Source: an uncultured Clostridia bacterium
GTDB lineage: Bacteria; Bacillota; Clostridia; Oscillospirales; Acutalibacteraceae
Direction of reading: 5' to 3'
Assembly: GCA_946405475.1 (NCBI GenBank)
Contig: CAMJHI010000158.1
Location: forward strand, 1 to 5,593
Length of the DNA: 5,593 bases
Shown: positions 1-4,872 of the stretch, in pieces
How the letters are laid out: each line of letters starts with the position of its first letter
Numbering within the stretch: the first letter of the stretch is position 1
The notes under the pieces: generated by a model
The model's database searches: none
Told to the model about the DNA's origin: nothing
The model's input: the letters and a program-made list of their open reading frames with translations, nothing else
Program-made: the position numbers and the translations under genes

Positions 1-41
1 AAAAAAACTCGAAGGACGAGCGACCGGACGCTTGCAGCCTG

Positions 42-87
42 CGCAAGCCGGTTCCTTCCGTGACAAGCCGTTGCGGTTGCGTTTTTT
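42..87 (+). terminator. Possible rho-independent terminator of a gene left of the window
   Basis: CGCAA at 42-46 plus CCG at 48-50 can pair with CGG at 74-76 plus TTGCG at 77-81, with one bulged G at 47. The stem is followed directly by six T at 82-87. The loop is long (23 bases), which weakens the call, and no upstream gene is visible to confirm it. Its place just upstream of a new promoter fits the end of a preceding plus-strand transcript. Confidence 0.35.
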
Positions 88-109
88 CCCTTATGTTAAC
101 ATGCGTTGC

Positions 110-138
110 TTGCCATTCGGCGGGTTTTGAGCTACAAT
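110..138 (+). promoter_or_regulatory. Sigma-A type promoter for the XRE regulator
   Basis: TTGCCA at 110-115 is the -35 box and TACAAT at 133-138 the -10 box, with a 17-base spacer. The start of transcription should fall near 145. The -10 box overlaps an in-frame ATG at 137, so that ATG would not be in the transcript and cannot be the translation start. Confidence 0.7.
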
Positions 139-145
139 GAAGTCA

Positions 146-155
146 CGGTCGACCG
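146..155. promoter_or_regulatory. 10-bp palindrome at the XRE gene start point, candidate operator
   Basis: CGGTCGACCG is a perfect palindrome. It begins 7 bases after the -10 box, at the expected transcription start, where a bound repressor would block RNA polymerase. XRE regulators commonly bind such dyads at their own promoters, so autoregulation is a reasonable inference. No second copy was noticed at the other promoters in the window. Confidence 0.4.
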
Positions 156-172
156 AAACCATGCTTCAAACT

Positions 173-178
173 GGAGGG
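173..178 (+). promoter_or_regulatory. Ribosome binding site that fixes the XRE start at 185
   Basis: GGAGGG lies 6 bases before the ATG at 185. The longer in-frame alternative, ATG 137, lies inside the promoter -10 box and would add 16 residues before the usual N-terminus of an XRE domain. Confidence 0.75.
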
Positions 179-184
179 TTGCTT

Positions 185-1420
185 ATGCTCAACCAAAACA
201 TCAAATCGCTGCGCAAGCAGCGGGGCTACACGCAGGAGACCTTCGCGCAGGAGCTCAACGTCGTGCGTCAGACGGTTTCCAAGTGGGAAAAAGGCACGTC
301 CGTGCCCGATGCGCTCATGCTCGAAAAAATCGCCGAATTGTTTGATGTGCCGGTCGGCGAGCTGCTGGGTGAGATGCGCGACGAAACGATTGCCGCCGAA
401 GAAAAGCCCGATCTGAAACAGATTTCCGAGCAGCTGTCCCTGCTCAACAGCCAATTCGCGCGGGAGCTGGCCCGCAAAAAAAGGAACCGAAAAATCGCGC
501 TCATCGTGCTGGGCGCTCTGTTAGCTTTGCTGGCGGTTCTGGCGGTGATCGCCATGATCCCGCACAGCCGGCCCGTGCCCACCGATCCGGTCTATTCCGT
601 GGATGAGGGATCGGGGCAGCGGGTCGCCCGGTATCTCAACAGCGCGCTGGATCGCGCCGTGACCGAGGCGATCCTCGCCAAGCATCCCGTCGATACGCAG
701 CTGGGCGAATGCCCGACGGAGAGCCATTACGTTTACGGCACGGACGAGAACAACGACACCGTCACCGTCTATCTGCTTGAGGATTACCGCCTGTTCGGCT
801 TCCATAACGGCTTTTTCACCGACGTCAGCGGCGGCGTCACGCCCGTTGTGCTGACGTTCCGGGCAAACGAGGCCGGTTATCAGCTGACTTCCCGGCAGGA
901 GGCGCAGGACGGCAGCCGTTACACCGATTCCATCAAAGCGCTGTTTCCCCGTCGATACGTCAAAAAGATCCTGCGCGGGCCGGAACAGCTTGAGGAGGCG
1001 GGTCTGTGGAGCAATCAGGTGCGGCAGGCGCAGGATTATCTGCAAGCCATTCACCGCGACGCGACGATCTGCCGCTACGGCGATATGAACATTGAATTGT
1101 TCGGCAAATACGGCGTCAGCACCGAGGCGTCCAACAAGATCGATGAAATGCGGCTGGGCTACGATTACACCGTCGGCAATCATGAGCTGATCGAAAACGG
1201 CGTGCGCGTCGTTTACCAGACGGAGGTCGACGAACAGAACGACCGGGTCACCTTCACCAAATTCAAATATGATACGAAAGAAATCATCGAGTTCATCGCC
1301 GTTGACGCCGAAACGGGCGACGTGATCCCCGACGCGCCCAAGCCTGAAAAGGTGAAGTATTACAAGGGCGATCGCGGCTTTGACGTCGCGCCCTTCACAA
1401 CGGCAGCGTATGTTTCGTAA
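185..1420 (+). CDS. Membrane-anchored XRE-family regulator with extracytoplasmic sensor domain
   Basis: This 411-residue protein starts with a classic XRE/Cro-type helix-turn-helix at about residues 4-60. Typical pieces are IKSLRKQRGYTQE, the recognition helix RQTVSKWEKG and the closing IAELFDVPVGELL. An acidic then basic linker (61-103) leads to one membrane segment at about 104-126 (IALIVLGALLALLAVLAVIA). Basic residues at 98-103 put the N-terminus inside, so DNA binding is cytoplasmic and residues 127-411 lie outside. The outer part has stretches such as YVYGTDENNDTVTVYLL, VVLTF and YTDSIKALFPRR. From memory these resemble the C-terminal sensor domain of clostridial BlaR1-like M56 proteins; this is recall, not a search. 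No peptidase motif is present. The gene stands alone: own promoter, strong ribosome site, and a hairpin terminator 29 bases after the stop. It is probably a one-component transmembrane regulator, perhaps of its own gene. The HTH and membrane calls are firm; the ligand and targets are unknown. Confidence 0.9.
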   Translation: MLNQNIKSLRKQRGYTQETFAQELNVVRQTVSKWEKGTSVPDALMLEKIAELFDVPVGELLGEMRDETIAAEEKPDLKQISEQLSLLNSQFARELARKKRNRKIALIVLGALLALLAVLAVIAMIPHSRPVPTDPVYSVDEGSGQRVARYLNSALDRAVTEAILAKHPVDTQLGECPTESHYVYGTDENNDTVTVYLLEDYRLFGFHNGFFTDVSGGVTPVVLTFRANEAGYQLTSRQEAQDGSRYTDSIKALFPRRYVKKILRGPEQLEEAGLWSNQVRQAQDYLQAIHRDATICRYGDMNIELFGKYGVSTEASNKIDEMRLGYDYTVGNHELIENGVRVVYQTEVDEQNDRVTFTKFKYDTKEIIEFIAVDAETGDVIPDAPKPEKVKYYKGDRGFDVAPFTTAAYVS

Positions 1421-1448
1421 GGTTGTTAAATGAACTTGTGTCTTTCAC

Positions 1449-1483
1449 AGAAAAATCCTCGTCTCAATGACGAGGATTTTTCT
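1449..1483. terminator. Bidirectional rho-independent terminator between convergent genes
   Basis: Two perfectly complementary 15-base arms (1449-1463 and 1469-1483) flank a 5-base loop. The GC core TCCTCGTC/GACGAGGA is bounded by AAAAA on the left and TTTTT on the right, so it reads as a terminator on either strand. It lies 29 bases past the XRE stop and 45 bases past the stop of the minus-strand zinc-ribbon gene, so it can serve both. Confidence 0.9.
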
Positions 1484-1528
1484 ACATATTCAGTTTACCA
1501 TGAATTTGCCATCTTTTAGCGGCTGGTG

Positions 1529-2578
1529 TTAATCAACAGAAACGGATATGTTACCTGTTTCCCACTGGTTGATGCGGTAAATATCGTTATCATTGTTATC
1601 CTCGATTACAGTATTGAAACGAATGCTTTTTACATCATTAATTTCGTTTTCTTCCAGAAAATCGTCATCTGCTTCAATTTTGAATATGCATTGACAACCG
1701 TCAAGCACTTCTACGTCATAAAGAGCCACTTGTGTAAGCCAATCGTTAATTGTATATCCGTTAATCGTTATGTCTTTAACTTCAAATGTTAATAATTCTT
1801 TTTGGCTATTTGTCAAGGAAAATATATAATCTTTACCGTCTTGACCGATATAATCTATTGAAACACTATTCTTATTGAAAAGATTCTTCTTGCTTTTAAT
1901 TCGCGCGTTCCCATCAGAGTATTTATTCGTTTTGATTCTTATTCTGCCGGTATCAAACGATTTGAAAGATTTTGCATTGTCATAAGCCCATATATTTATA
2001 TCTACTGTTTGAATGTCGGTTATCGAGTATTCGCGAAGAAAAGACTTTTCAATTTTTAATTCTGTGTTTGCCTTTGAATTAGCGGCAACGTTAGCGTCTA
2101 TGTTAAATGAACTGATGGCAAAAGAGCTATTTGTTGCCATGATACCATTCACAGCACACGAATGACCATCGAAGTGATAGCTCTTATTTGAGTTATTCTC
2201 AATATAGATTTTTATGACATTGTCATCAATACCCTTGACAAATATTTTAACTTTATTTTCGTCGTAAATTAAAGATTCCTTGATTTCTGTTTTAATTGTC
2301 GCTTGATTTGCTTCTGTTATGCCGTTTGATTCGTATTCAAACTTTTTGCTGTTATCTGTTGAAAAAAGGATAGCGAAGATAAAGCTGATCACAACGAAAG
2401 CACCAATGGCAATCAATACTTTTGTAAAACAACCGATATTCTTTTTTTGATTGATTATAACGGGAGGTTGTTGATAATAGTTTATCGGTTGATTATCACC
2501 CAAGTGGCAACCACATTGTTTGCAATAATCAGAATTCCCCTTGTTGACTTTTCCGCACCTTTGGCATTTCCACGTCAT
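1529..2578 (-). CDS. Zinc-ribbon, single-pass membrane protein with duplicated outer domain
   Basis: The protein has 349 residues. The first 25 form a zinc ribbon with ligands C5, C8, C19 and C22 (CQRCG and CKQCG). A Tyr/Pro/Gln-rich linker (about 31-42) and a basic patch (K45, K46) precede one membrane segment at about 53-72 (VLIAIGAFVVISFIFAILF). By the positive-inside rule the ribbon is cytoplasmic and residues 73-349 are outside. The outer part looks like two copies of one beta-rich domain, about 103-219 and 231-349; each has an NG turn after a hydrophobic strand, a KIE strand, a FL(R/E)E segment and a TG near its end. I know no named function; zinc-ribbon membrane proteins with such repeats are common and uncharacterised in Clostridia. 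It lies 67 bases after the FtsK-like gene on the same strand, probably one transcript. A weak TATAAT at 2615-2610 lacks a well-spaced -35 box. The reading frame is open up to 2806 but that part overlaps the FtsK-like gene, so ATG 2578 is chosen. Confidence 0.8.
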   Translation of the reverse strand: MTWKCQRCGKVNKGNSDYCKQCGCHLGDNQPINYYQQPPVIINQKKNIGCFTKVLIAIGAFVVISFIFAILFSTDNSKKFEYESNGITEANQATIKTEIKESLIYDENKVKIFVKGIDDNVIKIYIENNSNKSYHFDGHSCAVNGIMATNSSFAISSFNIDANVAANSKANTELKIEKSFLREYSITDIQTVDINIWAYDNAKSFKSFDTGRIRIKTNKYSDGNARIKSKKNLFNKNSVSIDYIGQDGKDYIFSLTNSQKELLTFEVKDITINGYTINDWLTQVALYDVEVLDGCQCIFKIEADDDFLEENEINDVKSIRFNTVIEDNNDNDIYRINQWETGNISVSVD

Positions 2579-2589
2579 ACTTTGTCCAG

Positions 2590-2594
2590 CTCCT
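2590..2594 (-). promoter_or_regulatory. Ribosome binding site of the zinc-ribbon gene
   Basis: On the minus strand AGGAG lies 11 bases before ATG 2578, slightly far but the only good Shine-Dalgarno there. It supports starting the protein at MTWKCQRCG, directly before the first zinc-ligand pair, and not further upstream inside the FtsK-like gene. Confidence 0.55.
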
Positions 2595-2645
2595 ATTTTT
2601 CTTGATTTAATTATAATTCTGTCCTTATCTTTCAACTTTAATTGG

Positions 2646-3308
2646 CTAACGGAATAACTCTTTCGGCGGTTCGAAGAGAGGCACAACCATTCGTTGCAGC
2701 CCTTCTGAGTTGAGCTTATAGCATTCGCCGTATTTGGGTAGCGTTTCTGCCCCTTTCTGATCGATGATGTTTCGACTTTCGATAGCGGTTGTATACCGTA
2801 ACGCAATACGGCAACTGAGGTTTTCGCGAACGGCAGGTGGAAGAAAGTCAGAAGTTGGAGAATGTGTTGTCATGACGAGGTGGATTTTTGCGGCACGACC
2901 TCGCTGGGATATTCTCGTTAACAAAGGTTCGAGCTGTTTTCGGGCGTTTTCAATCAGGATAGCTAATCCATCAATAACAATAAAGATGTTGCAAGCATTC
3001 GTTATGCTTAATCCTTCGCGTCGCATTATTTCATATCGATTATCCATCAGTTGTGAAGCCTGTTTAAGTAAAGTAACTGCCTTTTTCGGTGTGTCGGCGT
3101 AACCGGCCGTCGCTGCATATTTGTTATACTCGACAAGTTCCACCTTTTGGGGGTCGATTAAGTAAAACCGAGCCGACGAATCAACCAACATGGCAGTTTT
3201 AATGAATCCGTTGATAATAACCGACTTGCCGGAGCCAGTCGTACCGGCGATTAATATGTGATCCTCGTTCATAAGGTCCGAGTAGAAGTCGAAAACGTCA
3301 ATTATCAT
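2646..3308 (-). CDS. Minimal FtsK/SpoIIIE-type motor ATPase with altered Walker B motif
   Basis: This 220-residue protein is essentially only the RecA-like motor core of the FtsK/SpoIIIE/TcpA family of DNA-pumping ATPases. Walker A is GTTGSGKS (22-29), preceded by HILIAG and followed by VIINGF, near-canonical for SpoIIIE. The family segment FYLIDPQKVEL is at 48-58. Walker B is IFIVIDG (108-114): D113 is kept but the usual catalytic Glu is Gly114 (codon GGA at 2969-2967). The following motif, usually ATQRP in the family, reads TTHSP (147-151). The C-terminal landmarks RIALR (167-171), ESRNIID (177-183) and GAETLPKYG (186-194) are present. There is no N-terminal membrane or alpha domain and no C-terminal DNA-recognition gamma domain. 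An in-frame TAA at 3323-3321 rules out a longer upstream start. Ribosome site AAGAGG lies 8 bases before ATG 3308. It is the first gene of a two-gene unit with the zinc-ribbon membrane protein. Family is confident; activity is doubtful. It may be a mobile-element ATPase or a degenerate one. Confidence 0.88.
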   Translation of the reverse strand: MIIDVFDFYSDLMNEDHILIAGTTGSGKSVIINGFIKTAMLVDSSARFYLIDPQKVELVEYNKYAATAGYADTPKKAVTLLKQASQLMDNRYEIMRREGLSITNACNIFIVIDGLAILIENARKQLEPLLTRISQRGRAAKIHLVMTTHSPTSDFLPPAVRENLSCRIALRYTTAIESRNIIDQKGAETLPKYGECYKLNSEGLQRMVVPLFEPPKELFR

Positions 3309-3339
3309 TTGTTGTACCTCTTAGTCCAAAAGCCAATAT

Positions 3340-3355
3340 AACTGAGAACTCAGTT
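3340..3355. promoter_or_regulatory. 16-bp palindrome in the FtsK-like gene leader, candidate operator
   Basis: AACTGAG at 3340-3346 and CTCAGTT at 3349-3355 are a perfect inverted repeat with only AA between them. Outside it, TCCAA at 3325-3329 and TTGGA at 3356-3360 also match. The tiny gap is poor for an RNA hairpin loop and more typical of a dimer-binding DNA site. It lies between the predicted transcript start (about 3411) and the ribosome site (3322-3317), so a bound protein could act as a roadblock. Confidence 0.4.
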
Positions 3356-3417
3356 TTGGAATCGATGAAATGGTTGTTTTGGTTAATTGCTAACAATATG
3401 GAGTTTTATCCATTGCC

Positions 3418-3446
3418 ATTCTATCATAGTAGTATAATGTAGTCAA
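3418..3446 (-). promoter_or_regulatory. Sigma-A type promoter for the FtsK-like/zinc-ribbon unit
   Basis: Read on the minus strand, TTGACT (3446-3441) and TAGAAT (3423-3418) are separated by 17 bases; each box is one base from consensus. The predicted start near 3411 gives a leader of about 100 bases before ATG 3308, holding the palindrome at 3340-3355. It is back to back with the GH43 promoter. Confidence 0.65.
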
Positions 3447-3474
3447 GAAACAGGCAGGGTTGCATTATCTTCTC

Positions 3475-3503
3475 TTGCCTTTCTTTTTCAGCAATTGTAT
3501 AAT
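3475..3503 (+). promoter_or_regulatory. Sigma-A type promoter for the GH43 gene
   Basis: TTGCCT at 3475-3480 and a perfect TATAAT at 3498-3503 are separated by 17 bases. Transcription should start near 3510, giving a short leader of about 27 bases with the ribosome site GAGGTG at 3522-3527. No convincing operator dyad or catabolite-repression (cre) site was seen close by. Confidence 0.75.
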
Positions 3504-3536
3504 GATTGACAACGACAAAGTGAGGTGGCGATTTTG

Positions 3537-4811
3537 ATGTGTACCAACGCCGGTATGAATCCGTTTCTGCCCTTTGACACCTATATCCCCGACGGCGAGC
3601 CGAAGGTGTTCGGCGGGCGGCTGTATCTCTACGGCTCTTACGACCGCTTCGGCAGCGGCTATTGCAGCAAGGAATACCACGTCGTGTCCGCGCCGCTGGA
3701 GGATCTGACAAGCTGGACGGATCACGGCGTGAGCTTTTCGACGGCTGACGTGCCGTGGTCGAACGCGGTGCTTTACGCGCCCGACGTGCTGGAAAAGGAC
3801 GGGACGTACTATCTCTATTTCTGCTTGTCGGACGGCAGCGAGGGCGTGGCCGAAAGCGACAGCCCCGCGGGGCCGTTCCGAAACGCGCGGCGCATCACGC
3901 TGGGCGGCGAGCCGATCAGCGGCATCGACCCGTCCGTTCTGCTCGACGGCGGCCGCGTCTATTACACCTGGGGGCAGATGAGCCTGAAAATGGGCGAACT
4001 GAACGACGACCTCTGCACCTTGAAGCCCGAAACCGTGCGCGAGGGCGTGCTGTCCAAAGCGCCCGGGCGCGAGGGGTTCCACGAGGGCTCTTCTCTGCGC
4101 ATGCTCGGCGAAAAATTCTGCCTGATCTATGCGTCGGAGTATGCGCCCGCTTACCCCAACAACGGCAGCCGCCCGACCAAGCTCGACTACGCCGTTGCCG
4201 ATTCTCCTTACGGGCCCTACGAACGCCGGGGCACGGTCATTGACAACACCGGCTGTGACCCGTCGTCGTGGAACAACCACGGCTCGGTGATCCGGGCGGG
4301 CGACGATTGGTTCGTGTTTTATCACGCCTCCACCAACAACACCGAGTTTTCGCGCCGCGCAAGGGTCGAACGCCTGAAGGTCGACGAAGCAAGCGCGGTG
4401 ATCGAACAGGCGGTTCCGTCCTCCAACGGGTTTTTGACCGTTCTGCGCCCGCGAAACATCGTTTCCCCGGTCAATGCCTGCCGCTTTTTCGGCGGCGCTT
4501 ACCTGACCGAAAAAAACGGCGGCTTCCCCGTCGTGGCGCTCGGCAGCGGCGCAGGCTTTGCGTTCAGCCCCGTTTCGTTTGACGCTGGCGATTATGAAGC
4601 CTCGATCCGGTGTCATGCCGAAGCGGAAACGACGCTGCGATTATACCTCGGTGAAACGCTCGCCGCAAAAGCCGTTCTTCCGCCGGGAGAAGGCCAGCGG
4701 GAGATCACCTTTTCGTTTGACACAAAGGAAGCGACCGTGCCGCTCCGGTTTGCCTTTGATGGCGAAGCGAACGCCTGTGAGGTCTATGGGCTGACGGTTA
4801 CAAAAGCATAA
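3537..4811 (+). CDS. Glycoside hydrolase family 43 protein, likely cytoplasmic arabinosidase/xylosidase
   Basis: The 424-residue protein opens with the GH43 signature PDGEP, then a five-bladed beta-propeller. The expected catalytic residues are visible: base D19 in IPDGEP, the pKa-tuning D131 in GIDPSVL, and acid E183 in FHEGSSL. H248 in NNHGS matches the propeller-centre histidine of the family. Other family blocks are YAPDVLEKDGTYYLYF (80-95), YAVADSPYGPYE (218-229) and RVERLKVD (276-283). Residues from about 315 form a C-terminal beta-rich domain that may bind carbohydrate. There is no signal peptide, so it should act in the cytoplasm on imported oligosaccharides. GH43 enzymes mostly release arabinose or xylose from plant glycans; the exact substrate cannot be read here. 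ATG 3537 is chosen because GAGGTG lies 9 bases upstream; TTG 3534 is possible, while GTG 3525 overlaps the ribosome site. It is convergent with a GPH-type sugar symporter, which fits an uptake-and-cleavage pair. Confidence 0.9.
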   Translation: MCTNAGMNPFLPFDTYIPDGEPKVFGGRLYLYGSYDRFGSGYCSKEYHVVSAPLEDLTSWTDHGVSFSTADVPWSNAVLYAPDVLEKDGTYYLYFCLSDGSEGVAESDSPAGPFRNARRITLGGEPISGIDPSVLLDGGRVYYTWGQMSLKMGELNDDLCTLKPETVREGVLSKAPGREGFHEGSSLRMLGEKFCLIYASEYAPAYPNNGSRPTKLDYAVADSPYGPYERRGTVIDNTGCDPSSWNNHGSVIRAGDDWFVFYHASTNNTEFSRRARVERLKVDEASAVIEQAVPSSNGFLTVLRPRNIVSPVNACRFFGGAYLTEKNGGFPVVALGSGAGFAFSPVSFDAGDYEASIRCHAEAETTLRLYLGETLAAKAVLPPGEGQREITFSFDTKEATVPLRFAFDGEANACEVYGLTVTKA

Positions 4812-4821
4812 AACAAAGCCG

Positions 4822-4855
4822 GCCGCCCGGTGCGTTGTGCATCGGGCGGCTGTTT
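4822..4855. terminator. Bidirectional terminator hairpin between GH43 and the symporter gene
   Basis: A 12-base GC-rich stem (4822-4833 with 4839-4850, one G-T pair) closes a 5-base loop. On the plus strand it is followed by TGTTTG; on the minus strand it is followed by a T-rich CTTTGTTTTA after a short gap. It lies 10 bases past the GH43 stop and 22 bases past the symporter stop. The T tracts are imperfect, so efficiency is uncertain, but the stem is strong. Confidence 0.75.
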
Positions 4856-4872
4856 GATGGTTCAACAAGTTG

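Larger units (their letters stand above)
1484..3520. other. AT-rich island holding the FtsK-like and zinc-ribbon genes
   Basis: Base composition changes sharply after the terminator at 1483 and returns to GC-rich at the GH43 gene. Inside, the coding strand uses many A/T-ending codons and is rich in Lys, Asn and Ile. The XRE, GH43 and transporter genes on either side use GC-ending codons with many Ala, Arg and Gly. This suggests separate ancestry, such as horizontal acquisition. No integrase, transposase, tRNA or clear flanking direct repeat was seen, so how it arrived is not shown. Confidence 0.55.

Noticed and set aside
8..20. Short hairpin CTCG-AAGGA-CGAG next to an A run at the left edge, which could be a minus-strand terminator.
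   Set aside because: The stem is only 4 bp, and no minus-strand gene ends there in this window.
521..1183. Minus-strand open frame of 220 codons opposite the XRE regulator.
   Set aside because: Shadow of the regulator's coding region; no motif and no promoter or ribosome site seen for it.
2610..2635. Internal minus-strand promoter for the zinc-ribbon gene (TTGAAA and TATAAT).
   Set aside because: The boxes are only 14 bases apart. The TATAAT alone is expected often in AT-rich DNA.
2579..2806. N-terminal extension of the zinc-ribbon protein (its frame is open to an ATG at 2806).
   Set aside because: Most of it overlaps the FtsK-like coding region in another frame, its translation is low-complexity and unlike any domain, and a ribosome site plus the zinc ligands fit the ATG at 2578.
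1495..3430. Flanking direct repeats of the AT-rich island (TTTACCAT...TGCCATCTTTTAG near 1495 and TTTTATCCATTGCCATTCTA near 3404).
   Set aside because: The likeness is imperfect, needs gaps, and is within what chance gives in AT-rich DNA; it is not convincing as an insertion duplication.
3413..3438. Second plus-strand promoter candidate TTGCCA with TATAAT at 3433-3438.
   Set aside because: The spacer is only 14 bases, and a far better promoter with a 17-base spacer lies at 3475-3503.
3465..4616. Long minus-strand open frame of 383 codons opposite the GH43 gene.
   Set aside because: It is antisense to a well-conserved GH43 frame in GC-rich DNA, where long spurious frames are common. Its translation is Arg/Ala/Val-rich without recognisable motifs.
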